DNA of 64,000 nt from Burkholderia guangdongensis (GTDB taxonomy: Bacteria > Pseudomonadota > Gammaproteobacteria > Burkholderiales > Burkholderiaceae). The number at the start of each line of letters is the position of its first letter. Within the stretch, counting starts at the first letter, position 1. The position numbers and the translations under genes are program-made. Below the pieces are notes generated by a model. That model did not search any database and was not told where the DNA came from. It saw only the letters and a list, made by a program, of their open reading frames with translations. Shown piece after piece: positions 42,600 to 51,074 of the stretch. The stretch spans positions 1 through 64,000 of the forward strand of contig NZ_JACBNX010000022.1 of NCBI RefSeq assembly GCF_013403875.1, written 5' to 3'.

Positions 42600-43643
42600 A
42601 TGAGTATTCGAACTCCAAAATCCGGCATGCGCGCGTCGCGCCCGACGATGACCGACGTCGCGAAGGCGGCGGGCGTATCGCAAACCACCGTGTCGTTCGT
42701 GCTGAACAACCGCGCAGACGCGAACATTCCGCAGGAGACGCGCGCCCGCATTCACAAGGCCGTCGCCGATCTCGGCTACCGCGAGAACGCGATGGCGCAG
42801 GCGCTGCGGCTCGGCAAATCCAACCTGATCGGACTCGTGACCGACGAAGTCGCGACGACGCCCTATGCCGGTCTCATCATCCGCGGCGCGCAGGATGCCG
42901 CGTGGAAGTACAACCGGATCCTTACGCTCGTCAACACCGACTGCCGCGCGGATCTCGAGAGCAAGGCCGTCGAGGCGCTGCTCAAGCATCAGGTCGAAGG
43001 CCTGATGTTCGCGACGATGTACCACCACGAGATCAGCCTGCCGGCCGGGCTCGGCGACATTCCGGTCGCGCTTGTGAACTGCTTCGACGCGGGCGCGTTG
43101 GTGCCGTCCGTCGTGCCCGACGAGGTCAGGGGCGGCTACGACGCGACGCGCTATCTGATTGAGCACGGGCATCGCGACATCGGTTTCCTGAACAAGAGCG
43201 ACCGGATTCCAGCGGCCGCGGGGCGTTTCGAAGGCTATCGGCTCGCGATGGAGGAAGCCTCGCTGCCGGTGCGCGACGACCGCGTGCTGCGCCTCGTCGG
43301 CGAGCAGGAGGCGGGCTTCCAGGGCGCGCTGCAACTGATGCAGCAGCCCGATCCGCCGACCGCGCTGTTCTGCTTCAACGACCGTGTTGCGATGGGCGCG
43401 TACATGGCGCTGCAAAGGCTCGGATTGCACGTGCCCGACGACGTGTCGATCATCGGCTTCGACAACCAGGAAGTGATCGCCGCACATCTGCTGCCGGGCC
43501 TCACGACGATGCAGTTGCCGCACTACGAGATGGGGTGCTGGGGCGTCGATCGTCTGCTCGGCGACGCGCCCGCCTCCGGCAATCGCGTGCTGTTGCCGTG
43601 TCCGCTGGTGGAACGCGGCTCGGTCGCGGCCCCCGCACGCTAG
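42600..43643 (+). CDS. LacI family transcriptional regulator of the sucrose/FOS operon
   Basis: About 347 residues from ATG at 42600 (other in-frame starts at 42528 and downstream are possible; none has a clear Shine-Dalgarno). HTH: RPTMTDVAKAAGVSQTTVSFVLNN followed by the hinge helix YRENAMAQALRLGKS. The periplasmic-binding-like effector domain includes NLIGLVTDEVATTPYAG and IIGFDNQEVIAAHLLPGLTT. It is the nearest repressor to the operon and its probable targets are the two GTAATWCGWATTAC palindromes before the binding-protein gene. An ATTCGAAT half-match at 42520-42527 hints at weak autoregulation. Confidence 0.88.
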   Translation: MSIRTPKSGMRASRPTMTDVAKAAGVSQTTVSFVLNNRADANIPQETRARIHKAVADLGYRENAMAQALRLGKSNLIGLVTDEVATTPYAGLIIRGAQDAAWKYNRILTLVNTDCRADLESKAVEALLKHQVEGLMFATMYHHEISLPAGLGDIPVALVNCFDAGALVPSVVPDEVRGGYDATRYLIEHGHRDIGFLNKSDRIPAAAGRFEGYRLAMEEASLPVRDDRVLRLVGEQEAGFQGALQLMQQPDPPTALFCFNDRVAMGAYMALQRLGLHVPDDVSIIGFDNQEVIAAHLLPGLTTMQLPHYEMGCWGVDRLLGDAPASGNRVLLPCPLVERGSVAAPAR

Positions 43644-43672
43644 CACGGCCGTATGCGCCCGCGTGGCGTGAC

Positions 43673-44155
43673 TCAGCGTTTCCTTGACGGTGCCTTCGCG
43701 CTCTCCCGGGTGCGCGCGTCGCGCTGCGCGAACGCTTCGAAGCTCTGCTGCAGGTCGACCATGAACACCTTCAGGATCGGCGGCGTCGACGCGCCCTTGC
43801 GGATCGTCGCGCAGAACGGCCACTCGAGGCCATACCGCGCCGGGCTGACCGGCCGCATTTCGCCGGTCGCGACCCAGCGCGCTGCATAGTGCCGCGGCAG
43901 ATAGCCGATGTACGCGCCCGACAGAATCAGCATCGCCTGTGCCTCGACGTTGTCGACGGTCGCCGCCGCCTTGCTCGCGCTCAGCATCCGCAGGTCGTGC
44001 TGCTGCAGATATCCGCGCGCGACGATCCGGCTCGACGCGATCGCATCGTGCATCGACGGATCGTCGTCGTCGAGCGCGTAAAGCGGGTGGCTTCCGCTGC
44101 AATAGAGCGCGTCCGGCTCCGAGTAGAGGTCGACGTACGCGAGCGACGACTGCAA
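43673..44155 (-). pseudogene. LysR regulator remnant, C-terminal half only
   Basis: The frame opens with a TTG and reads QSSLAYVDLYSEPDALYCSG, which is the middle of a LysR effector domain, continuing through VEAQAMLILSGAYIGYLPRHYAARW to a normal C-terminus. The whole DNA-binding half, about 150 residues, is missing. The break coincides with the 5' end of an equally truncated GMC oxidoreductase on the other strand, so one deletion removed both 5' halves and the shared promoter region. It cannot bind DNA as a LysR factor. Confidence 0.85.
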
Positions 44156-45338
44156 CGGCTACATGCAGGAAGGCTTCGGCGCGATGCACATGACGGTCAA
44201 GGACGGCGTGCGGTGGTCGACCGCGAACGCGTACCTGCGTCCGGCGATGACGCGCCCGAACCTGCGCGTCGTCACGCACGCGATGACGCGCCGCGTCGTG
44301 ATGGAAGGCAAGCGCGCGGTCGGCGTCGAGTACGAGCGCGGCGGGCTCACGCACGTCGCGCGCTGCCGGGCCGAGGTGCTGATCGCGTCGGGGCCGATCG
44401 GCTCGCCGCACCTGCTGCAGCGTTCCGGTATCGGGCCGGCCGGCGTGCTGCGCGACGCAGGCATCGCCGTCGCGCACGATCTGCCCGGCGTCGGCGAGAA
44501 TCTGCAGGATCACGCGGAAATCTACATTCAGTACGCGTGCAAGGAGCCGGTCACGCTGAACGGCAAGATGGACGCTTTCAGCAAGCTGATGATCGGCTTG
44601 CGCTGGCTGCTGTTCAAGGACGGGCTCGGCGCGTCGAACCACTTCGAAGCGGGCGGATTCATCCGTTCGGAAGCGGGGCTGCGCTGGCCCGACATCCAGT
44701 TCCACTTCCTGCCGGCCGCGATGCGCTATGACGGCGACAAGCCGTTCAAGGGGCATGGCTTCATGGTGCTGACCGGGCCGAACAAGCCGAAGAGCCGCGG
44801 CCACGTGCACGCGAAATCGGCCGATCCGCATGTGCATCCGGACATCCGCTTCAACTACCTGGCGCGCGAGGAGGACCGGGAGGGCTTCCGGCGCTGCGTG
44901 CGTCTGACGCGCGAGATCATCGGCCAGCCCGCGATGGACCGTTTCCGCGACGTCGAGCTCGCGCCCGGCCCGGACGTGCGGACCGACGACGAGATCGACG
45001 CGTTCGTTCGCGCGAATCTCGAGAGCACGATGCATCCGTGCGGGTCGTGCCGGATGGGCGAGGACGAGATGGCGGTCGTCGATTCGCAGCTGCGTGTGCG
45101 CGGCGTCGCCGGGCTGCGCGTGATCGATTCGTCCGTGTTTCCGACCGAGCCGAACGGCAACCTGAACGCGCCGACGATCATGCTGGCCGAACGCGCGTCC
45201 GATATCGTGCGCGGGAAGGCGATGCTGACGCCGTCCGGTGCGAAGGTCGGGCTTGCCGAAGGCTGGGAAGACCGGCAGCGGACCCGGGCGCCGATGCGCG
45301 TTCTGTACCGGACGGAGGACGATACCGTGCATATGTGA
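44148..45338 (+). pseudogene. GMC-family oxidoreductase remnant (choline dehydrogenase-like), N-terminus deleted
   Basis: The homology begins at about DCNGYMQEGFGAMH (44148 onward) and continues through VLIASGPIGSPHLLQRSGIG, FAD-family GVGENLQDHAE, and the active-site region HPCGSCRMG and GLRVIDSSVFPTEPNGNLNAP, about 395 residues. The N-terminal FAD-binding GxGxxG and the first 150 or more residues are absent. It lacks a ribosome site at its first ATG (44163). Without the dinucleotide fold the product should be inactive. The frame is otherwise intact, suggesting a recent event. Confidence 0.85.
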
Positions 45339-45367
45339 TCGCCCGCCGGATACGTGATCGACAGGGG

Positions 45368-45403
45368 CGCCGGGGCCGCGGAGCGGCCACCGGCGTCTTT
45401 TTT
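45368..45403 (+). terminator. Rho-independent terminator after the GMC remnant
   Basis: Nested stems CGCCGG/CCGGCG and GCCGC/GCGGC around a GGA loop, followed by TCTTTTTT. The terminator is intact although the gene is broken. Confidence 0.85.
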
Positions 45404-45636
45404 GTGCAGACTATTTATCCGACCAATCCGCGGCCGACGGTTTGCCCCGCATTCGACGACGCATCTTCTTACAATCCGGCGACGTTTCGCCATCCCGACT
45501 AACATGTGCGTCGGCCAAATGAAAGAATGTCGCGACATGCTCCACCCCTAAGGAATACACGGGGCTGGCAGCCCGCGCGGAAGTCATTTACCTTTGCAAC
45601 GCGAGGACCTGTCGGGTCGCGCACGCCGGAGGAATC

Positions 45637-47607
45637 ATGACCGCACTCCAGAAGATGTGGCAGCTATTCGTCGGAAAGCCCCTCGACCCGCTCGATCCGC
45701 GCACGCGGCACGCGATCGCGGTGACACCGCTGCTCGCGTGGGTTGGCCTCGGCGCCGACGGCCTGTCGTCGTCGTGTTACGGCCCGGAGGAAGCGTTCCT
45801 CGCGCTCGGCCAGCACGGGCCGCTCGCGCTGTTTCTCGCGCTCGCGACGGCGGCGACCGTGTTCATCATCGCGCTCGGCTACAACCAGGTGATCGAGCTG
45901 TTCCCGACGGGCGGCGGCGGCTATCGCGTCGCGACCGCGCTGCTCGGCCCGAAGCCCGGGCTCGTGTCCGGCGCGGCGCTGCTCGTCGACTACGTGCTGA
46001 CCGTCGCGACGTCGCTCTCGAGCGGCGTCGACGCGTTCTTCAGCCTGCTGCCCGTCGGCGCGCAGACGTTCAAGCTGGCGACCGAACTGATCCTGATCGT
46101 GCTGATGACCGGGCTCAACTTCCGCGGGATGAAGGAATCGATCAAGGTGCTGCTGCCGATCTTCATGGGCTTCGTCGTGCTGCATTTCGCGCTGATCGTC
46201 TACGGCGTCGCGGCGCACGGCAGCCGTCTGGCCGCGGTCGTGCCGGACGCGGTGCACGAAGCGCACGGGATGTCGCAGGCGGTCGGGCCGCTCGTGATGC
46301 TCGCGCTGCTGATGCGCGCGTTCTCGCTCGGCGGCGGCACGTACACGGGCCTCGAAGCGGTGTCGAACAACGTGAATATGCTCGCGGAGCCGCGCGTGCC
46401 GAGCGGCAAGGTGACGATGCTCTACATGGCGACGTCGCTCGCGTTCACGGCCGGCGGCATCATCCTGCTGTACATGCTGTGGCACGCGACGCCGGTCGAA
46501 GGCCAGACGCTGAACGCGGTCGTGTTCGGCCGTGTGATCGATCACCTCGGCCTCGGCTCGTCGCTCGCGCGCCATGCGCTGCTCGCGGCCGTGCTCGCGT
46601 TCGAGGCGGGGCTGCTGCTCGTCGGCGCGCAGACCGGCTTCCTCGACGGCCCGGCGGTGCTGTCGAACATGGCGTCCGATTCGTGGGTGCCGCGCCATTT
46701 CCGCGATCTGTCCGCGCGGCTCGTGCGGCAGAACGGGATCATCGTCGTCGGCGTGTCGAGCTTCCTGATCCTGCTCTGGACGCATGGCAACGTCGACGTG
46801 CTGGTCGTGCTGTACAGCATCAACGTGTTCCTGACGTTCAGCATGTCGCTGCTCGGGATGTGCCTCTACTGGTGGAAGCATCGGTCGGAAGGCGCCTGGC
46901 TCAAGCAATTCGCGCTGTCCGCGCTGGGCCTGTGCGTGACGGCGACGGTGCTCGTGATCACGCTGATCGAGAAGTTCACCGCCGGCGGCTGGCTGACGGT
47001 GCTCGTGACGAGCGCGGTGATCGTCGCGTGCCTGCTGATCAAGCGGCACTACGTCGATACGCGCGCGCAGCTCGCGAAGGAAGACGGGCTGTTCTCGGGC
47101 CCGGCGCCCGCCGTCGACGAAGCGCAGGCGCCAGGCAAGCCCGACCCGTCGCTGCCGACCGCGGTGGTGCTCGTCGGCAAGCATCGCGGCGCGAGCATGC
47201 ATGCGCTGCTGTGGGTCAACCGGCTGTTCCCCGGGCACTTCCGCAACATGATCTTCCTCGCGGTCGGCGAAGTCGACGCGAAGGCGTACGACGGGCACGA
47301 GCATCTCGAACGGCTCAGGCACGTGATCACGGAATCGCTCGACTACTACGTCGCGCATTGCCGCCGGTACGGCATCGCAGCCGATTACCGGATCGCGTTC
47401 GGCACGAATCCGGTTCTGGAGTTCATGGATCTGACGTCGAACACGCTCGACGAATTCCCGAACAGCGTGTGCTTCGCGAGCAAGCTGATCTTCAAGCGCG
47501 TGAACTTCCTGACCGCGTGGCTGCACAATCAGACGCCGGTCGAGTTGCAGGCGCGCCTGCACATGCAGGGCAAGCAGATGGTGTTGCTGCCTATGAACGT
47601 CGGGTGA
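45637..47607 (+). CDS. APC family permease (KimA-like, possible potassium transporter)
   Basis: 656 residues with about twelve helices and a C-terminal soluble domain. The N-terminal part VGLGADGLSSSCYGPEEAFLAL and VIELFPTGGGGYRVATALLG matches the APC-superfamily group that contains the Bacillus K+ importer KimA. The cytoplasmic tail from about residue 490 (AVVLVGKHRGASMHALLWVNRLFP) fits the KimA-type C-terminal domain. CCGGAGGAATC precedes the ATG. An amino-acid substrate remains possible. It converges with a 47-residue membrane protein gene. Confidence 0.85.
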   Translation: MTALQKMWQLFVGKPLDPLDPRTRHAIAVTPLLAWVGLGADGLSSSCYGPEEAFLALGQHGPLALFLALATAATVFIIALGYNQVIELFPTGGGGYRVATALLGPKPGLVSGAALLVDYVLTVATSLSSGVDAFFSLLPVGAQTFKLATELILIVLMTGLNFRGMKESIKVLLPIFMGFVVLHFALIVYGVAAHGSRLAAVVPDAVHEAHGMSQAVGPLVMLALLMRAFSLGGGTYTGLEAVSNNVNMLAEPRVPSGKVTMLYMATSLAFTAGGIILLYMLWHATPVEGQTLNAVVFGRVIDHLGLGSSLARHALLAAVLAFEAGLLLVGAQTGFLDGPAVLSNMASDSWVPRHFRDLSARLVRQNGIIVVGVSSFLILLWTHGNVDVLVVLYSINVFLTFSMSLLGMCLYWWKHRSEGAWLKQFALSALGLCVTATVLVITLIEKFTAGGWLTVLVTSAVIVACLLIKRHYVDTRAQLAKEDGLFSGPAPAVDEAQAPGKPDPSLPTAVVLVGKHRGASMHALLWVNRLFPGHFRNMIFLAVGEVDAKAYDGHEHLERLRHVITESLDYYVAHCRRYGIAADYRIAFGTNPVLEFMDLTSNTLDEFPNSVCFASKLIFKRVNFLTAWLHNQTPVELQARLHMQGKQMVLLPMNVG

Positions 47608-47734
47608 CGCCGCGCATCGGCCTGCCCATCAGGCGTTCGCGAATCCGGCCACGCCTGACCAGCCCGGCGAAGAAGACCAGCGCAAACGCGACGACCGCGA
47701 TGCCCATCACGGTGTTGACGATATCGTTTCCCAT
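47591..47734 (-). CDS. Small single-pass membrane protein (47 aa)
   Basis: The frame reads MGNDIVNTVMGIAVVAFALV, then FFAGLVRRGRIRERLMGRPM and ends RGVTRRS. It has one hydrophobic helix followed by a basic cytoplasmic tail, a positive-inside layout. GGAGG is 4 nt before the ATG at 47732-47734. It overlaps the end of the KimA-like gene by 17 bases on the opposite strand. It is too short for usual ORF cut-offs. I recognise no family; a small regulator or subunit of a transporter is possible. Confidence 0.6.
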   Translation of the reverse strand: MGNDIVNTVMGIAVVAFALVFFAGLVRRGRIRERLMGRPMRGVTRRS

Positions 47735-47782
47735 GCTGCCTCCGGATCGGGACGAAGTCGGCTATCGCAGGATGGCGCGCGT

Positions 47783-48061
47783 TCAGTCCGCCGGTGTCGC
47801 CGCATCGCTCAGCTTCGTGTCGATGAAGCGCTTCGCGAGCGCGACCGAGATGCGTAGCGCGTCGTGATCGCTTCGGAATACGTGATGTTTCGGATCGAGC
47901 AGATGCGCTTCGTGACAGCCGCAGCCGTCGTTCCAGCGCACGACCGCGACAGCCTCGTATAACGCGCCGAGCTCGAGCCCTTCGCCCGCGACCGGATCGA
48001 CGAGTGCGCGCGCGCAGATCTCGCAGTGCCGGTAGGTCAGATACAAGCGCTGATCCATCAT
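47783..48061 (-). CDS. Hypothetical small Cys-rich cytoplasmic protein
   Basis: 92 residues. AGGAG sits 5 nt before the start MMDQRLYLTYRHCEICAR. The motifs C-x2-C near the N-terminus and NDGCGCHEAHLLDP in the middle could bind a metal. No signal peptide or helix is seen. It lies 30 bases downstream of the UspA gene in the same direction, so it may share its stress-linked expression. I do not recognise the family. Confidence 0.7.
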   Translation of the reverse strand: MMDQRLYLTYRHCEICARALVDPVAGEGLELGALYEAVAVVRWNDGCGCHEAHLLDPKHHVFRSDHDALRISVALAKRFIDTKLSDAATPAD

Positions 48062-48091
48062 GAAGACTCCTGTTGCAATGCCGGCGGGGCG

Positions 48092-48529
48092 CTACGACCG
48101 GACAATCTCGAACAACACGCCGCACGGCAGCTTGTCGATCAGCTGCTTGTGATGCTCGCCGTTCCACCAGCGCTTCATCGGGCTCGTCGGGTGATGGCCG
48201 ACGACCACGAGATCGATGTCGAGCTCGTTCGCGTATCGCGTGATGATGTCGACCGGATCGCCGATTGCGAGATGTCCGTGCACCGTGATGCCCTCTGACG
48301 TCATTCGCGCGACGCCGTCCTCGAGGATGCTTTTCGCGGCCTCCTCGTCGAGCTCGTACGGGATCGCGGACACGATGTCGTAGCCGCCGACGCGGCGCGT
48401 GTTGTCGAGGATCGCGAGCAGGTGCGCGTCGGTGCCGAGCCGGCGCACGAGCAGCGCGCCGCGCGCGAGCGCGCGTTGGCCTTCGACGCTGGCGTCATAG
48501 CAGAGTAGTACGCGGTGATAGGGCGTCAT
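48092..48529 (-). CDS. Universal stress protein (UspA family)
   Basis: 145 residues from ATG at 48527-48529: MTPYHRVLLCYDASVEGQRAL begins the Usp Rossmann-like fold, and DIDLVVVGHHPTSPMKRWWNG ... LPCGVLFEIV ends it. The ATP-binding G-x2-G-x9-G(S/T) signature is not well kept (GHHPTSPMKRWWNGEHHK), so nucleotide binding is uncertain. The upstream part of the long frame is not coding. A long palindrome lies 112 bases before the start. Confidence 0.9.
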   Translation of the reverse strand: MTPYHRVLLCYDASVEGQRALARGALLVRRLGTDAHLLAILDNTRRVGGYDIVSAIPYELDEEAAKSILEDGVARMTSEGITVHGHLAIGDPVDIITRYANELDIDLVVVGHHPTSPMKRWWNGEHHKQLIDKLPCGVLFEIVRS

Positions 48530-48870
48530 CGTATCGGCCTCGGTCGGACGGGCGCGCCGGCCCGCTCCGGTCCGGCTTCGTTTCCCGTCGGCTCGTCGCA
48601 CGCTGCGACGGCTCGGGCGCCGCGACCGGCCATGCACGAAGTATATGTCATGATGTGATATATACGGCAGCCGTTTGACGGCGCTCGCGCGCGACGTTCG
48701 AAAGCGGGTCGGAAGCGCGATCCGGTCTCGTGCGTGGCCGCCCATGTGCGCGACCGGCCCGCGCTTGACGGGGGCGCGCCCGTCGGCCGACACTGGTTCG
48801 GATACGGTGCCGGTGTGCGGTTCCGCTCCGAGCGGGCGCAACAAGGGCAACGCGCAACAAGGGCGATTCG
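48530..48870. promoter_or_regulatory. Divergent region between uspA and the transglutaminase-domain gene
   Basis: 341 bases. Its centre carries a short AT-rich patch with the 25-bp near-palindrome at 48641-48665; the rest is GC-rich without a gene. Confidence 0.5.
48641..48665. promoter_or_regulatory. Near-perfect palindrome GTATATGTCA-TGATG-TGATATATAC
   Basis: Ten-base arms match at nine positions around a 5-bp spacer, the only AT-rich block of this divergent region. An operator for an unidentified regulator acting on uspA, the exported transglutaminase-domain gene, or both. Confidence 0.6.
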
Positions 48871-50772
48871 ATGCATTCTTTCGTCAGATGGATGGGCGCG
48901 GCGTGCGCGTGCGTCGCCGCGTGCTGCGCGAGTGCCGGCGCGAGTGCCGACACGGTGTCGCCCGCCGCCGATACTGGCGACGAGGCGCCGGCGACGCTCG
49001 TCAGCGACGTCCACGTGTTCGTGCTCCAGCGTGACGGTTCGCTCGACGAGTACGACGATGCGACGCTGCGCGCGAACACCGCGAGCGGTGTCGACGAGAT
49101 CGCGCAGCGCTACGTGTGGTTCGACAAGGACATCGAAAAAGTCGAACTGCTCGAGGCCGACACGATCGACCCGGACGGCACCGTGCACGCGGTCGGTCCG
49201 GATGCGATCCGCGACGTGCAGGAGCCGCGCTCCGCGGGCGCGCCGACGTTCCAGGACGGCATACTGCGCACGGTCGTGTTTCCCGGCGTCGAGGCGGGCT
49301 CGCGCACGCGCCTCGTGTTCCGCAAGTCCCGCACGAAGCCGCTCAATCCGGGCTTCTTTACGTACTTCGTCGAGCCGTCGCGCGAGCCGGTCGACGAGCA
49401 GCGGCTGATCTTCGACCTGCCCGCCGACATGCCGCTCCATGCGGACGCGCGCGGCTACGTCGCGCGCGAGCCGGTGACCGGGAACGGCCGCACGCGCTAC
49501 GAGTTCGACTACCGGCATGGCGCGTACCCGCGGATCGAGAGCGGCGCGGTCGGCTACGCGACGTACGGCGACCGGCTGATGGTGTCGACGCTGCCCGACT
49601 ATGCGGCGTTCGCCGCGCGCTATCACGCGTCGGCCGTCGACCCGAGCGCGCGCGACGCGGCCGTCGAGCAGCTCGCGCGGTCGCTGACCGCGAACGCCTC
49701 GACACCGCGCGACAAGGCGCGCAGGCTGTACGACTGGGTGCAGGCGAACGTCCGCTACGTCGCGCTCTTTCTCGGCGAAACGGCGGCGGCGCCGCATCGC
49801 GTGACGGACATCCTGCGCAACCGCTACGGCGACTGCAAGGATCACGTCGCGCTGTTCGGCGCGCTGCTCGCGGCGGTCGGGATACGCAGCGAGCCGGTGC
49901 TGCTGAACCTCGGCTCGATCTACACGCTGCCGTCGGTGCCGGGCTATGGCGGCAGCGCGATCAATCACGCGATCACGTGGCTGCCCGATCTCGGGCTCTA
50001 TGCGGATACGACGACGCCGGGCATCGCGTTCGGCGATCTGCCGCCGATCGTGCTCGACCGGCCCGCGCTGCTGGTCGACGACGGCGTGCTGTCCCGCACG
50101 CCGGCGACGCAGCCGCGGATGCGCACCGCGCGCCTGCAGATCGACGCGACGCAGCCGAACGCGGCGCGCTATCAGTTCTACGTCGAGGATGCGGGCTGGA
50201 CCGCCGAGCTAGAACGCACCGCGTTCCGGCGCGCGACGCGCGAGCGTGCGAACCAGATCGCGCTCGATCGGCTGCGACTCAGCGGGCTGCGCGGCACCGC
50301 GCGGCTATCGACGAGCGACGTCGGCGCGACGGGCGGGCCGTTCTCGGCCGAGATCACCGGCGCGCTCGATCACGTCGTCTGGCCGAACGGCACGACCGCG
50401 CTGCCGGCGCTGTCGAGCCTGAGCGGCGGGATTGCGACGCAGGTGCGGAACTGGCTCGACGAGCCCGAGCGGACGCAGCCGTGGGTGTGCTTCGACGGCA
50501 CGTTCGACGAGACCGCGCAGATCGCGTTACCCGCGAGCGTCGTCGTCACCGACGTGCCGGCCGATACGGCGGTGCGCGACCGCTTCATCGATTTCGCGTC
50601 GCATTACGTATTCGACCCGGCGACGCGCACCGTGCAGATCACGCGGCGCCTGCGCGCGGGCTTCGGCCGCCAGGTCTGCACGCCGGACGATTTCGACGCG
50701 ATGCGCGCGTCGCTCGAACGCATCGACCGGGATACGCACGCGCAGATCGTCGTGCGGGCGGCCGCGCGATGA
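48871..50772 (+). CDS. Exported DUF3857 and transglutaminase-like domain protein
   Basis: 633 residues. Signal peptide MHSFVRWMGAACACVAACCA ending ASADT. A DUF3857 domain (residues about 30-250) is followed by a transglutaminase-core domain with Cys322 in NRYGDCKDHVALFG, His366 in SAINHAITW and Asp379 in LYADTTTPG, a full catalytic triad. The remainder is a beta-rich C-terminal domain. Such proteins act in the periplasm; substrates are unknown, but a peptidase or cross-linking role in the envelope is plausible. Confidence 0.88.
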   Translation: MHSFVRWMGAACACVAACCASAGASADTVSPAADTGDEAPATLVSDVHVFVLQRDGSLDEYDDATLRANTASGVDEIAQRYVWFDKDIEKVELLEADTIDPDGTVHAVGPDAIRDVQEPRSAGAPTFQDGILRTVVFPGVEAGSRTRLVFRKSRTKPLNPGFFTYFVEPSREPVDEQRLIFDLPADMPLHADARGYVAREPVTGNGRTRYEFDYRHGAYPRIESGAVGYATYGDRLMVSTLPDYAAFAARYHASAVDPSARDAAVEQLARSLTANASTPRDKARRLYDWVQANVRYVALFLGETAAAPHRVTDILRNRYGDCKDHVALFGALLAAVGIRSEPVLLNLGSIYTLPSVPGYGGSAINHAITWLPDLGLYADTTTPGIAFGDLPPIVLDRPALLVDDGVLSRTPATQPRMRTARLQIDATQPNAARYQFYVEDAGWTAELERTAFRRATRERANQIALDRLRLSGLRGTARLSTSDVGATGGPFSAEITGALDHVVWPNGTTALPALSSLSGGIATQVRNWLDEPERTQPWVCFDGTFDETAQIALPASVVVTDVPADTAVRDRFIDFASHYVFDPATRTVQITRRLRAGFGRQVCTPDDFDAMRASLERIDRDTHAQIVVRAAAR

Positions 50773-50860
50773 CGTCGGCCGCGCCCGCGTGTGCGCGCGT
50801 CGGCCAACGGGCGGACAATCGTCGACGGGACGGTACCCGACTCCGAGGAGGTGAACCATC

Positions 50861-51028
50861 ATGACCGAGCGACAGAACGACATTGCCGATCTGGCGAAGG
50901 ATCTGCTCGGCGCGATCGTGCGGGGCACGCTCGCGGCGGGCGCGAGCGTCGATCCGGATCGCAGCGCGGAGCTGGCCGTGCGGTGCGCGACGGCGCTGGT
51001 CGACCGGCTCGCGGCCGAAGGCGAATGA
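50861..51028 (+). CDS. Small hypothetical protein (55 aa) with consensus Shine-Dalgarno
   Basis: The frame opens MTERQNDIADLAKDLLGAIV and ends RLAAEGE. It is amphipathic and helical throughout with no membrane segment. The leader has GAGGAGGTGA, a near-perfect complement of the 16S 3' end, 9 nt from the ATG, the strongest ribosome site in the window. It follows the DUF3857 gene by 88 bases. No family is recognised. Confidence 0.6.
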   Translation: MTERQNDIADLAKDLLGAIVRGTLAAGASVDPDRSAELAVRCATALVDRLAAEGE

Positions 51029-51074
51029 TGCGCGGCGCGCGCGGCGGCGGCTTCTGCGGCGGCGCCGATGGCGA

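Noticed and set aside
41856..45332. A leftward open frame of 1158 codons
   Set aside because: It covers the LacI gene, the LysR/GMC scar and part of the BON region; its Arg/Ala/His/Asp-rich protein is a typical antisense shadow of high-GC coding DNA.
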